A stretch of 64,000 nucleotides of DNA, taken from Fremontodendron californicum. Lineage: Eukaryota > Streptophyta > Magnoliopsida > Malvales > Malvaceae. Below the pieces are notes generated by a model, which was given only the letters and a program-made list of their open reading frames with translations, searched no databases and had not been told where the DNA came from. Below are positions 1 through 12,052 of the stretch, piece by piece. The translations under genes and the position numbers were made by a program. The stretch is from positions 10,560,501 to 10,624,500 of the forward strand of contig JAULJL010000018.1 of NCBI GenBank assembly GCA_030761205.1. The letters run 5' to 3'. Position 1 is the first letter of the stretch. Each line of letters opens with the position of its first letter.

Positions 1-1638
1 TTACACATGATTCTTTCATTTGGGTTAATAGACTTACATTGAGGACAATGTAAGAATTAAGTGTGGGGGGAACGATTTAGGATTTCTTTTATTTTTGTCT
101 ACTATTTTTTTTTTATGAGTCTTTATTATTATTATTATTATTATTTTTTAGTGTGTTATAGTTCCTTTTAATACAATGATGAGATATGAATTGCATAAGT
201 CTAAAACAGATTTATTAGTGAGAAGATTTTCATGAGAATTGAGCTTGATGTCAACCTTTTTATGAGCCAATGTTAATATGATATGTTGATTGAGAAAGAA
301 GCATGTTTAGACTTAATCTGACTTGTATAATCATCCTTGTGAGTTTTTGAGCCTATAATGATTGATGCATTATACAAATCAATCTAATTTCTTTCTTGAG
401 TGCTCTTATGATTACATGATTCTCTAGAACTTGCTTTAAACCGTTTGATACTATATTGATACATGTGACAACATGAATATGATAGAGGCATTAGGATTAT
501 AACCAGAGCCAAACAGCCATCCCTTATTAATGTTCTAAGAGAACATCCCCACTAGTGAGCCAATTTGAGCCTACATTAAATATGCTGTTTTATTGGTAAC
601 CACAACTTACACCTAGCCTAAATATACTTATATCCTTACCCTTGTTCTAAAGATGGATTTTTATATTTTGAGACATATTAAAAAAAAAAATAAGGGATAT
701 TTTTAGTTGAAAATTTGGGTTAGAAACAAAAGATAAGTGTGGGGGAAGAAAAGAAACGAAAAAGTCAAGAGAAAAAGAAAGGGATCATTGTTAAATACAT
801 TCCCATATACAAAAAAAAAAAAAAAAATCTTCTCTTGAACTTCTAGTTAAAGTAAAGAAAAAGATGTTACAAAGTTGGTTAGAATGAAGCAAAGGCTCAA
901 CATGAATATTTAGCCTATGTGACTATGTACTTGTAAAGAGTTTTGAGAAATTTATTTGTATGATCTTATTATGTCTCTAAACTCTATGAACTCTTTGGAA
1001 CCTTTGTGATATCTTTATCCTTTTGTTCTTTAACCACATTATAACCCTTTGGCCCCATTACAACCTTGAATAAAGACCTCTTAATTTATGAAGTTGTATG
1101 ATCTAAATAGTGGAGAATAGGTGGACAAGCAAGCATATGGTAGAAGTGTTTTCATGAGATTGATTGAGTGTAAACACTTTACCACTACTTTAAAGAGTGA
1201 AAATCATGAGAGTATCCCATGTGAGAGGTTGAGATTAAGTTGAATATGCACTATTTTGATTGAAATATGTTATGTTAATATTGGCTTAACTCATTTATTT
1301 ACATTCAAGCATGAATTTTTGTGAAATTCTTTGAGCTATTGATTAGTTTATAAGACTTGTTCAAAGATTGTCTCTAATTTATATTGAAAGGATTAGGAGT
1401 AAATGTTTTTAGTGTATGTAGTTTACTTATATTTTAGTTTTTCAATGTTTGTGGGTATCGTTCTAGCAAACCCTCACGAGACTAAACTCGTCCACTAGGG
1501 ACACCTAGGGGTTTAAAGGCTAGTGTCACATGCTAAGTGCCACCGTGATTTCCTACGAAAATGGATTAGATTAGATTTTCTTATTTTATTTTTATTGAGT
1601 CGTTGCTAGGGACTAGCAACAATCTAAGTGCGGGGGTG
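1..1638 (+). mobile_element. 3' internal non-coding region of a plus-strand Ty3 (Athila-like) retrotransposon
   Basis: No open reading frame of interest lies here. The stretch begins with the motif GAGGACAATGTAAG followed by AAGTGTGGGGGG (about 41-71), which is typical of the region downstream of integrase in plant Ty3 elements, and ends with a purine-rich tract (AAGTGCGGGGGTG, about 1626-1638) directly before an LTR. Parts of 440-1100 match, in inverted orientation, the 3' region of the minus-strand Athila copy at about 32375-33070, so the two elements are related although their LTRs differ. The coding part of this element lies outside the window. The family assignment is inference from these signatures. 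Confidence 0.75.
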
Positions 1639-3122
1639 TGATAACTCGTATAATTATATAGTTCTTAGTTATGTTTTATTATTGTTTTGTGTCAAATACG
1701 AGTTATTATTGTTTAGTCTAATTGTGTTTATGATCTTTTATATTTTTATGTAATTTGGTGTTTTTCACAAGTTTCTTTGAGTGATTTCAGATTACTAGAA
1801 TTAAGGGCAAATCCAGTTCAGTTCCAGTTCCGACACCATTTTCCATATCAGCTATATCTCGAGTTTCACTGAAGCAATAAGGCTGAAATTTTTAGTCGTG
1901 CAAAGCTAAGAGGCATATGTATCTTTTTCATGTTTTACACTTCTTGAAACAGAGTCGTTTTCCCTAGCGAAATCGACCATCAAGTTGGCTGATGTGCAAT
2001 GACGTCTGTGCTGACCTGTTTTCGTATTTTGACCATATCTGCCGATCCACGTGAGAAAATGATCTGATTCTAACGGCTATGGATCCGTAACTGATAGGGG
2101 TATATTTTTCTAGAAGACCATTTTATCAGATCGAGCCTCCAACATTGACAAAATCGACCATCAAGCTGGCTGATCAGAATTGTCATAGAATATGACGAAA
2201 ATTGTTAGAAAAATGCACCCACCTATTATACCTACCTTTGAAATTTGTAAAGCTTGTCTCTTGTCATTTAGCCCTCCAAAATGTGTGTAAATAGAGGGCC
2301 TTGGATGATTGTAAGAGTATTATTAGAGATTGGTAGGATATTAGCCATTGTAATAAAATTCTCTAAGTTTTCTTCTTTTTTCCTTTCTCTAGTTTTCTTT
2401 TTCTTTATTTACTTATGCTTCTTACATTTCTTTTCATTTTTAGTATGTGTTGCTAATCATATTGTTGAGGTGATGAGGTGAAGCTCTTGGTAAATGCTAA
2501 GGTTAGTCTCTTAAACATGAGCTAAAATGAATCATCATTTATAAACACTAGTATAGATAATATTTTCTTTTGGTTTAAAATCATACTTGCAAAGTAGAGA
2601 TCTTGATTCATTATTGACAATGAAAATGGCACAGTAAATGCTTGGTTTCATAACCTTGATTTGTTGTAGACATATACCTTGGCATAAGGAATGCTTGGAC
2701 TCTTTTTATGAGTTTTGAGGACACCAAATGAACATAATATCATATGCTATGGACGTTGGACAATTTGGACTGAATTGCTAAACCTTCCGATTGGAACCTC
2801 CTTTATGTGTGGATTTCAATTGTGTAATAAAACAAGATTAATCTTAGCATAACACCAAGAGTGGATTCTCTAACCTCAACATCCTTTCTTATTGTTTTTT
2901 TATATTTTCTTTAATTGTTTTTATGTTATTTTGTTCTCTAATATCTTGTTTACTTTCTTTGTTATTGATTCCCTAATATCTTGTTTATTTTCTTTTTCAT
3001 ATATATTTATAAACTTATACTTACTAGTACGCTTCCCTGTGGTTCGACCTCAGACACCCGAGAATTTATTACTTGAACATAACCTGCACTTGGGTTTACA
3101 ACTCTTAATTGAGTCTCCATCA
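1639..3122 (+). repeat. 3' LTR of the plus-strand Ty3 element
   Basis: Starts TGATAACTCG immediately after the polypurine tract and ends near ...CTCCATCA, giving the usual TG...CA termini and about 1.48 kb. The last 150 bases contain the CCCTGTGGTTCGACCTC type of motif often found near the ends of plant Ty3 LTRs. Short open frames at 2281-2481 and 2892-3176 are low-complexity and are not treated as genes. The right end abuts the integrase region of an oppositely oriented element; the exact base of the boundary is uncertain by a few nucleotides because CATACC is shared with the target. Confidence 0.75.
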
Positions 3123-3125
3123 CAT

Positions 3126-3894
3126 ACCAATGGGTGTCTTGTATGCTGTTCTATAAGCCCAAAGTGCATAATTTAGACGTAAACTCCAATCCTTCCGATT
3201 TGGATTGACAGTCTTTTCAAGGATGGATTTTACCTATCGATTTGACACTTCAGCTTGCCCACTAGTTTGAGGATGATAAGATGTGGAAACCTTATGTGTG
3301 ATGTTATACCTCTTTAAAAGCGCTTCCATGGACCTATTGCAAAAGTGAGTACCTCGATCGCTGATTATGGCCTTTGGTGTTCCAAACCTTGCAAAAATGT
3401 TATTCTTCACAAAATCTGAAACAACTTTAAAATCATTAGTCCGAGTAGCTTTTGCTTCCACCTATTTTGAGACATAATCAACAGCAAGTAATATATAAAG
3501 ATTGCCATAAGAAGAAGGAAAAGGTCCTATAAAATCCATGCCCCATACATAAAAAATTTCAACAATTAGTATGGGAGTTTGAGGCATTTGATTTCTAGCA
3601 CCTAAGTTACCTGTTCTTTGGCACCTATCACATGACTTGCAAAAGCGATATTCATCTTTGAATAAGGTAGGCCAATAAAATCCACTATCAAGCACTTTCA
3701 TGGCTGTTCTTTTGGGTCCAAAGTGCCCTCCACATGCATAAAAGTGACAAAAGGTCAGAATAAAATGAAATTCAGATTCAAGTATGCACCTTCATATAAT
3801 CTGATAAGAGCAATGCTTCCAAAGGTAAGGATCATCCCAAATGTAGTATTTAGCATCACTCTTGATCTTATTCCTTTGGGCTATGGTCAAATCT
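3126..3894 (-). pseudogene. Integrase fragment of Athila A1
   Basis: Remnant of a Ty3 integrase. Visible are part of the zinc-finger region (CDRCQRTGN, about 3610-3640), a core with WGMDFIGPF carrying the first catalytic Asp, the second Asp in ISDRGTHF, and the catalytic Glu in GQAEVSNR. An in-frame TAG at 3459-3461 splits the core; the other copy has a Tyr codon there, so the stop is private to A1. The C-terminal part after about 3126 is missing because the plus-strand LTR joins here. The N-terminal His pair is not readable in one frame. The element cannot supply its own integrase from this copy. Confidence 0.85.
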
Positions 3895-3902
3895 TGTGGT
3901 AA

Positions 3903-4645
3903 CTACTTGGTGACTAAATAATTAACAATATCAGCATACCAAGAAGTTGTTGTGCTTATGGAAAGGAGTTGCTCATCCGGAAAGTTCTCATGCAATGGTA
4001 GTGCATCATCTTCATGAACTAAACGGCTAAGATGGTCCGCAACCAGGTTGTCACTACCTCTCTTATCTCTTATCTCCAAATCAAACTCTTGTAAGAGAAG
4101 TATCCATCTAATCAACCTTGGTTTGGCCTCCTTCTTAGTGAGCAAGTACCTAAGGGCTGCATTCAGAAAATACAATTACTTTAGTACAATTTAAATAAGA
4201 ACAAAATTTCTCTAAAGCAAATACAACAGCCAAAAGTTCTTTTTCAGTAGTGGAATAGTTTAATTGAGCATTATTAAGAGTTCGGGAGGCATAATAAATG
4301 GCATGTGAGGCTTTGCCAACCCGTTGGCCCAAAACAGCTCCAATGGCATAGTCACTAGCATCACACATGATTTCAAAAGGTACATTCCAATCTGGTGGTT
4401 GCATGATAGGAGCTGATGTCAAGAGTCCCTTAAATGTTTCAAACGCCTCTTTGCATTTATCATCAAAGTGGAAATCCAAATGTTTTTGTAACAGCTTGCA
4501 AAGAGGTAGTGTTATCTTTGAGAAGTCTTTGATAAATCTCCTATAGAAACCTGCATGTCCAAGAAAAGAACGAACCTCTCTCACATTTGTGGGAGGTGGT
4601 AAAGAATGCATAATATCTATTTTAGATTTATCAACTTCTATCTCT
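3903..4645 (-). pseudogene. RT thumb and RNase H region of Athila A1
   Basis: Two overlapping frames (4150-4611 and 3903-4175) together carry the reverse transcriptase connection segment (FLGHAGFYRRFIKDFSK) and RNase H. The RNase H Asp (CDASDYAIGAVLG) and Glu (TTEKELLAVVFA) motifs are readable. The next motif, normally a Y-T-D-H context with the third catalytic Asp, is destroyed by a frameshift near 4150-4175, so the enzyme would lack that residue. A Gly-to-stop change near 4675 separates this segment from the polymerase core; it is absent from the second copy. Confidence 0.85.
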
Positions 4646-5683
4646 CTAGAAGAAATAACATGGCCTAAAACTATTCATTGTTCTACCATAAAGTGACATT
4701 TTTCCCAATTGAAGCAAAAGGTTAGTTTCCATGCATCTTTTAAGTACAAGGGTAAGAATCTCTAAGCATCTATCAAAAGAATCACCATAGACACTAAAAT
4801 CATCCATAAAAATTTCTATGATGTTCTCTACATAATCTGAAAATATGCTAACCATACACCTTTGGAATGTAGTTGGTGCATTACAAAGACCAAATGGCAG
4901 ACCCCTATATGCAGAGGTACCAAATTGACATGTGAAGGTGGTTTTCTCTTGGTCCTCTAGAGCAACTGCAATCTGATTGTAACCTGAAAATCCATCAAGA
5001 AAACAATAATGAGAATGGCCAGCTAACCTTTCAAGCATTTGATCAATCAAAGGTAAAGGAAACTGGTATTTGCGAGTTGTTGAATTAAGTTTGCGATAGT
5101 CAATACAAACTCGCCACCCTGTTTGAATTCTAGTAGGAATAAGTTCATTCTCATTATTTTTTACAACAGTTACACCGGACATTTTAGGAACTACTTGGAC
5201 CGGGCTCACCCATTTGCTATCCAAGATATGATAGATCACTCCAACATCTAGGAGCTTTAGTATCTCCTTTTTCACCACCTCCATCATAGGAGGATTCAAT
5301 CTACGTTGTGTTTATCTTGTTGGTTTGGATCCTTCCTCTAACAAGATCCGATGCATGCACATAGATGGGCTTATTCCCTTGATATCGACAATTTTCCACC
5401 CAATTGCTGTCTTATGCAAACTAAGCACCCGGATAAGTCTCTCTTCTTGCAAAGGTATGAGCTCTTTGGCAATGATAACTGGTAGTGTGTCCTTTTCACC
5501 TAAGAACACATATTTCAAGTGGTCCGATAATGGTTTCAATTCCAAAGTTGGTGCCTGCAAAACGAAAGATAGAAGTTTCTCATTAGATAAAGGCAAATCA
5601 ATAAATGAAACACCAAACCTTTCCTCAAGAGGTGGTAACACTTGAAGAGATGCTAATGCCTCTTTCACATGTTCACTCAACAT
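4646..5683 (-). pseudogene. Reverse transcriptase of Athila A1 with a preceding linker segment
   Basis: Encodes the palm and fingers of a Ty3 reverse transcriptase: WRVCIDYRKLN, the QFPLPLID segment, YCFLDGFSGYNQI with the first catalytic Asp, LPFGLCNAPTTFQRCM, and FMDDFSVYG with the Asp pair at about 4795-4812. The upstream 5312-5683 part is in the same frame and is the usual linker between protease and polymerase; a single in-frame stop at about 5309-5311 separates them. That stop is also in the second copy, so it predates the duplication. Confidence 0.9.
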
Positions 5684-5790
5684 TAAGCCCTCTTTACATT
5701 AATAATTTTCCATGCCAAGGTGCTTGCTAATGGTTGTTTCCAACCTATTTTCACCATCTAACTCATAAGCCTGCTGCACTAAAGAATCAA

Positions 5791-6202
5791 TTATATAAAT
5801 AGAAAAACATAGTGTACTGTATCACTAGGGTATCTCATGGCCTCAAAAATATTAAAGAGAATTATCTCGCCATCAAATTCCATAGTAAGGGTGCCATCAT
5901 GCACATCTATTTTAGTCTTAGCTGTTTTCAAGAATGGTCTCCCTAATAGTATGGGTGTTGGATTAGAAGATATCTCATCTTCCATCTCAATAACATAGAA
6001 ATCAGCGGGAAAGACCAATTCATTAACTTGCGCAAGGACATCTTCTATAACTCCTCTAGGATAAATGTTAGAACGGTCAGCAAGTTGTATTATAACATCG
6101 ATTTCCTCTAATGGTCCTAGATTTAATAAAGCATAATTGAATATGGCATGACATTAATGGATGCTCCTAGATCTAGCATAGCACGTTCAAACCTGGTGTT
6201 GC
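5791..6202 (-). pseudogene. Aspartic protease region of Athila A1
   Basis: The C-terminal half is a clean open frame (5791-6018) with the ILLGRPFLKTAKTKIDV motif of plant Ty3 proteases. Upstream, on the same strand but in another frame, the active-site region reads MLDLGASINVMP: the catalytic Asp is in the DLG form used by Athila/Tat-type elements rather than D(S/T)G. A small deletion between the two parts (about 6130-6150) breaks the frame. The equivalent frameshift is visible in the second copy. Confidence 0.8.
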
Positions 6203-7402
6203 CTATCTTACAAGGAATGGTAAACATACTTGGATCCTTGCATTTAGGTGAGAGTTTCTTTTGAAGAACAGCTGAGCTGACACATTCTCCCCCACACTTA
6301 CCTTTTCATTATCTTTCAACTTTCGTTTAGCAGTGCACAACTCTTTTAGAAACTTGGCATATCTTGGCACTTGCTTGATAGCATCTAGTAAAGAAATGTT
6401 CACCTCTACTTTCCGAAAGGTTTCCAAAATTTTCTTCTCTTGCTCCTCCTTCTTGGACTTTGCTAACCTGATAGAAAAAGGTGGAGGAGTTATATAAGAA
6501 GGAAAATATGGTTTAGGAGTTACCTTTTGTAGTGGCTCATTGGAATGTGAAGATGATGCCACGGTGTTGTCCTCCCCTTGAGCACTATCCTTTTGTGGTG
6601 TCTGAAGCTGTTTCCCACTTCTTAAAGTTATGGTATTGGCATTTTCTTTGGGATTCATTATAGTTTGAGAAGGTAATTTCCCGGAATCCCTTGCTTGCAT
6701 TTGACTTATTGTTGTTTCCATTTGCCCCATTTGAGTCTCCAAATTTCGGATACTTCCCTTTGTTTCCTGTTGAAATTGAATTGTATTAGTAAAAAGAGCT
6801 TTAACAATATCTTCAAGAGAAGTACCTGAATTTTGAGTGGGTGGCACTTGTTGTCGGGTTTGATATGGTTGTTGAACCCTTTGTTGAAAACCCGATGGTC
6901 TATTGTCAAATGGTGGAGGAGTAGCCTTAGATGCTGGGAAATACCTTTTCAAGAATGCTTTCTTCATACCATTCCATGTAGTTATGGTCCCGGATGGTAG
7001 ATAGTAGAGACATTCCTTTGCCGAATCAACTAGAGAGAATGGGAAAGCTCTCAACTTAATTTGCTCTTCTGTGACCCCGGTTGGCCTCATGCTTGAGCAA
7101 ACTACATGGAATTCCTTGAGATGCTTATTTGGATCCTCTCCTGTAAAACCATGAAAAGTTGGGAGAAGATGAATCAAACCAGATTTTAATTCAAAAGCTA
7201 CCTCAAGATTAGCATATTCAATGCATAATGGTTGTTGACCCAAGTCCGGAGCGGCTATCTCCTTCAGAGTTCAGTTGTTAGCAGCCATCTCTCCTTGTTC
7301 CTCTTGGATGGTTTGGATCAACTCCTCTTTTGGTTATTGGTGAGAAGTTATGAATTCACGAATTCTCCTAAGTCTTAAGTCTTCTTTTGGAGCTTGGAAC
7401 AT
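6203..7402 (-). pseudogene. gag of Athila A1
   Basis: The long open part begins at 7243 with a TTG codon, so it is not a true start. The same frame extends upstream to an ATG at 7400-7402, interrupted by two in-frame stops, one TAA and one TGA just after MAANN. Downstream the protein has the plant Ty3 capsid signature (LIHLLPTFHGFTGEDPNKHL, FHVVCSSM, WNGMKKAFLKRYFP), then a Gln-rich and Lys/Glu-rich tail. I see no zinc knuckle. The frame ends by a shift just before the protease. Both stops are shared with the second copy. Confidence 0.85.
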
Positions 7403-7487
7403 TCACTGAAAAACAAAAACAAAAATAATAAATAATTAGAACTGAAAGTAAGAATAAACCAAAAATCAAATAAAATGAAAGAAGCAA

Positions 7488-7505
7488 TCCCCAGCAACGG
7501 CACCA
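7488..7505 (-). other. Primer binding site for Asp-tRNA (A1)
   Basis: Read on the minus strand this is TGGTGCCGTTGCTGGGGA, a few bases inside the 5' LTR. It matches the complement of the 3' end of plant tRNA-Asp with two mismatches. It fixes the element's orientation and supports an Athila/Tat-like lineage. Confidence 0.85.
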
Positions 7506-7511
7506 AAAATT

Positions 7512-9211
7512 TGATGCACCCAAAAGAGTGTATCTTATTTAACCTTGCACTTAAAAAGAATCAACTGTAGAGTATAGTGATTAGCAAGGGTCGAGTCCAC
7601 AGGGATTGAGTTTTAGTTTATAAATAATTAGTTTATCACTTAGAAACAAGTATACAAAAGTAAAGGGGTTTTTGAGATCAGATTTAAACTAAAGTAAACA
7701 ATAAAAGTAAGAAAGCAAGTAAATAAGAAGTAATCGGATATGAGAAATATGGCTAAAGGTTCATTCTCCACCACTAGATATCAAAGTTAACAACTATAGA
7801 TAACAACTTCCCGTTTTACCTCAATCCTTCCTTAGTTTGTAGTTAAATAGGATAAACGCCACTACTTAATCTCTAACTATCAAACAACCTAGGATAAACA
7901 TCTCTAAATTTAATTTAATAGCTGCTTTAAGATGAGAAAGATAGATTGATCTAAGCAACAAAAGCATGAACATGAATTGTTTAACTTAGGTTATGTTTCA
8001 CTTTACAATTAGCGAAAACTTTAACATAATTATTAATCACAAATTGCTACTATTTATAGAAATCAACTACGTATCAGACTCTTAAACTAGCATTAGAGAA
8101 TTATCAAGATCTATCTAGCATGCATCCTAAACAAATCAAGATAAAAATCATAAACAATTCATGTAGAAGAACATAAACAACTTTGATAGAAAACTAATAT
8201 ATGATAGAATCTGAAAATTAATTACACAACATGTCTAGGGCTTTGAAATCACCCTTAACAAAAGAAAAGTTTAGCCTTGCATAGGCATTGTTAACATAAA
8301 CATAGAATTAAGAAGAAACTAAGAAGAAAACTAGAAGAATAGAGAAGACAAAGAATATCAATTATTTAGCCTCTTGCTTTCTCAAACTCTCTCAAACAAA
8401 GAAGAAAATCAGAATATTGTAGTTTGTAATTGTGTAGAGATCAGCTCCCCTTTGGTCTCTTTATATAGGCAGCCCCTATGTCTTGTGCATCAAGTAGCAT
8501 TTAATGTGATCCTGCAATTAAGAGCATTTAATGCTTGAGTGGTGGCTGACTTAAGGTTTTTAAGGTTTTTAAGGTTTAATTACCTAAGGAAATAAAGAAT
8601 TAATTGTAGTCAAAGCACTCTTTAATATGGAAAGATGCTTTACTTGCAGCCAAAGCATGTAGAAATAACAAAAGTCATAGCTGATTTAAATCTTCTACTT
8701 TGACAAGGATTAGCTTTAAGGAAAGATTCTTGCAATTAATGCAAGTTGACAGCCACTAATCCTACTTTGACAAGGAAAAACATATATTTTAGCTAGGGTT
8801 TTTATCAAAAGATAAATTAAAGCATCCCATGCATGGTTAAATGAAGGTGGCGGCTGAACTTTTTCAAGGTTCAAAAACTTTACCCGTTAGCCCTAATTTG
8901 GGTGTGAGAGTGTGTTTTCCAACTAGGATTTTTATGGATAAAGAGTATATAATAAGCCACTAGTTTATTTATGGAAAGTTCGGGTTAGGTTTAGCCACAT
9001 GGTGTCTCCTTGATGGGCAGACAACTTTTTTTTTTTGTTGCTTGAAACTTCATTTCTTGTCCAAATTCATTCTTTTTAACTCCATAGCAATCCTTAACTT
9101 CCAAAACACCTACAAAACACAAAACCATAGTAAACTATCATGGATGTCAAGGAACTAAGCATAAAATATAAGAATTTGATAAACGAAAATACATGAATTT
9201 AAGCATTTATC
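7512..9211 (-). repeat. 5' LTR of Athila A1
   Basis: About 1.7 kb, TGATGCACCC at the low-coordinate end and ...TTTATCA at the high end (TG...CA when read on the minus strand). It is flanked inside by the primer site and outside by CTAAA. No open frames. The first 250 bases match the LTR fragment at 57024-57270, and the first 70 or so match the remnant at 32302-32374. Confidence 0.88.
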
Positions 9212-9477
9212 ACTAAATAATAATCCTATATATATATTATATAAAAAGCATCATCTCTTTAAAGCCATCACATATCCAAGAAATTATCTTCGAATCCTTA
9301 CTTACCTTCCTGTTAAAATTACTAGGATAGTGACAGTTCTTCTATATTTTAAACTAAAATATGTTATGCATTATTATATAGTAAAATGTGTCAAATGCTA
9401 TAAGAGCGTAGGAAGTGTCTGATGTACTGATGCAAGCTAGTGTTTAATATTCTTTCTATATTGACTATTGTAATCTC

Positions 9478-9575
9478 GCACTCGAGCTTTTGGCTCGATG
9501 GTTGGTGCATGTTCTTCTGTTCAAAAATAGCAAAGTTTGAATACCCATCCCCAAACTATTAAAAAAAAAAAAAGG
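9478..9575 (+). mobile_element. Short tRNA-derived SINE-like insertion
   Basis: A 98-bp segment ending in a poly(A) run is flanked by a 13-bp direct repeat CTATTGTAATCTC (9465-9477 and 9576-9588), the signature of target-primed retroposition. It has a box-A-like stretch TGGCTCGATGGTTGG and a box-B-like GTTTGAATACCC about 35 bp further on, so a tRNA-derived SINE is the best reading. It is too degenerate to be a tRNA gene. Confidence 0.7.
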
Positions 9576-10003
9576 CTATTGTAATCTCAAATAAAGTTTT
9601 ATAAATGTATTAAGTTAAAGAGAAATTATTCGATATATTATCGATTGAGTTTTTAAACTTCACAAGTAAAATTAAAAGGATGATATATATCCCAGAAAAT
9701 ATAGTAAAAAAATGAGGTATATGGCCATTTTTTTATCGTTTGTGGAATTAAAAAATTTCATTATCAATATATTAAAAACGAACTCTAAGTTAAAATCAAA
9801 TAAAAAATTTGAGTAAGACATTATATAGGCCAGTGAGAAATCTGTCGATTCTTAAAGACTCAAAACATATCATGCAGAAAAGTTAAAGTTCTGTTTGGAT
9901 TTATGCTTTTGTTACTTGCTTCCAAAATAAATATAGATAATGACAGTGTGTCAAAAACCTAAGCGTAACATACTTTGTACATGCAGCATGTTAATCACTA
10001 TAT

Positions 10004-10221
10004 TTAATTAAGGATTTATATTTAATGTATCGTCAGTGTAGATCTATACACTGACAATGAACCACATGATATCACTTATTAAAAATTATAGTTATTTGTA
10101 TTTATTATAAAGGATTTTTAAAATTTTATATTTGTTTATTAATGAGGTGTTATCGTATCGTTCATTGATAATATATAGATTTATACACTAATAATGCATC
10201 AAATATAAACCTTTTAATTAA
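10004..10221. mobile_element. Foldback MITE-like element
   Basis: The two ends are imperfect inverted repeats: the left arm TTTATATTTAATGTAT pairs with the right arm ATGCATCAAATATAAA, and similarity continues inward through GTGTAGATCTATACAC versus TAGATTTATACAC. Total length is about 218 bp. Target duplication is not clear because the flanks are TTAATTAA-like on both sides. The superfamily is not assigned. Confidence 0.6.
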
Positions 10222-11732
10222 TTAGCATACCAGGCAAACATGTAAAAGAAGGGTATTAAGGGTCCATTTAATATTGTGTTTGATTTTTAAAACGCAGCTT
10301 TGACCTCGACGCAATGCTGGTTTGATAAAAAAAAAAAAGTTGCTTTTTATCATGCCAACCGCAAAAACTCTTCAAGAGGTCTTTTTGCGATTTGCAAACT
10401 ATGATTTTGAAGAAAAATTATCAAATGTCCTTTTATTTTAAAATTATGATCAAATTATCCCTTAATTAATTTTCTCATTTAAAAAAAAAAAATTATTTTT
10501 TTTAAATATATAGCTTACCTTCTTTAAATGTATTGATGCATTTTAAACTTAAAATAAAATATAAAGGAAATAACTATTTATTTTGGAGCTTGAAGTAATT
10601 TAACTTTTTTTAAAAATCTAAAAATTTTATTTTTATATAATTTTTTAAAATTAAATCTCACAATCATTTTTTATACATTTTAATACAATATACTTAGATA
10701 ATATATTAAAATGACTTATTTTATACGTTTAAACATTACGTCACAACATCTTTCACATAAATACTAAATATTTAAAAATGTCAAATCACAGTTTTTACAG
10801 CACTTCTAAAATATATATTTTTTTAAACTAAATTGATATCATTTGACTCTTAAACAATATTATTAGTACCGTTTTGGTTTCGGTGATAGCGGTACATTTT
10901 GATTTTTACTAAACCCGATACATAACTCTCCTCGTAACATTCTGAGTTTGGTTTTACCGAATAAATGTTTATATCATTTTCTTTTATCCGAAGAAAGGAT
11001 TCATCGAAATAATGCGTCACCATTAATATTGGTAACACATTTGAAATCACCAATGCCATTTCAACATTAAAATTATATTTGGCTTGGTGCATAAACGTGG
11101 TCCTCTTTCTCAGTTTAGTTCAATCTTTTCCATGTTTTCTTTCAGTTCTCCTCCAACAGCCTTTTATTTTAACTTCTTTCCTTGGAGATAATAAGAAGAT
11201 ATGTTGGTAGATTGTTGGGTTATGAACGTATCGGCTGATACAAAATTTTATTCTTTTATTTTTTTAATTTTATTTATTTATTTGATTTTTTAATCAATTT
11301 TTATTGTTTCCTTTTTAATATTCATTTTTATTTTTTCATAATTTGATAAAAAAAACATGTTTATTAAATTAACATATTAAAAGTTATTAATAATAACTTA
11401 AAATATTTTTTTTAATATTTTTTATTTATTTTATATTTAAAAAATTTAGATTTAAATATTTATAATTTTAAAATTTTATATATAGTTGATGAGTAATTTA
11501 CATTTGGGGCTTAGAAAAAAAAAAATTACATTTGGGATTTCAATGTACTAAATTTAATTTCATTTATTTGATATTTTAAATTTTTTTCATATATATACAT
11601 GAAAAAAAAATATATATTGATAAATTCAAAATAATATATCGAAATACACGGTAGGTACTAGTACAAAGATAAAAACAGCACACTCACCCACATGTACAAT
11701 AATTTCTTTAGTTGTGATATCAAACTTATCAT

Positions 11733-12052
11733 AAGTTCTTTAATTAGTATGGATGAAATATTAACCATTTTTCTGACAACAGATGGCTACTTGGACAGTT
11801 GGATTTGATTGACACAAATACATGGTAACCCAAAACCAGCTTGTGCCTAATAGAGTAATCCAAAAACTGCTCCTCATTTTTTCTTTTTTTTCCTTAAGAT
11901 CAACGTCGTCGTCACTTTCTCCTCTATTTTTAACTTCTTCTTCCTCCGTATATTGCTAGCATAAATACAAAGTAACAACATGCATGAACATTTTTCATAA
12001 AATAAAGATATAGCATATATACATATAGACATATAGCATTTTTGCTGAACAC
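11733..12052. other. Unit 1 body, left of the LINE
   Basis: Start of the repeated block that precedes each peptide-gene copy. It matches 25562-25875 (unit 2) and 41947-42258. No gene; it is relevant as the left flank of the LINE insertion. Confidence 0.7.

Larger units (their letters stand above)
3123..9211 (-). mobile_element. Ty3/gypsy Athila-like retrotransposon A1, minus strand, 3' end missing
   Basis: Read on the minus strand the order is 5' LTR, Asp-tRNA primer site, gag, protease, reverse transcriptase, RNase H, integrase. This is the Ty3 order. The Gag sequence, the DLGAS protease site and the primer site fit the Athila/Tat side of the family. The right border has the flank CTAAA (9212-9216), the same 5-bp target duplication found at both ends of the second copy (32297-32301 and 39421-39425). 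The left end, including the integrase C-terminus and the 3' LTR, is cut off where the plus-strand LTR abuts. All reading frames carry stops or frameshifts, so the copy is dead. Confidence 0.9.
9217..11732. other. Non-coding spacer S1 between Athila A1 and unit 1
   Basis: About 2.5 kb of AT-rich sequence with no credible gene. A short minus-strand open frame at 10850-11092 has no recognisable domain and is kept identically open only because the duplicated copy is young. It contains a SINE-like insertion (9478-9575) and a foldback element (10004-10221), annotated separately. Poly-purine and poly-T runs dominate 10440-10700 and 11240-11640. The same spacer recurs at 39426-41940. Confidence 0.7.

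Noticed and set aside
2281..3176. Phe-rich frames in the first LTR
   Set aside because: They arise from T-rich LTR sequence and overlap the LTR terminus.
10850..11092. 80-residue minus-strand frame, also at 41055-41297
   Set aside because: Conservation between the copies only reflects recent duplication; no domain, no third copy, AT-rich context.
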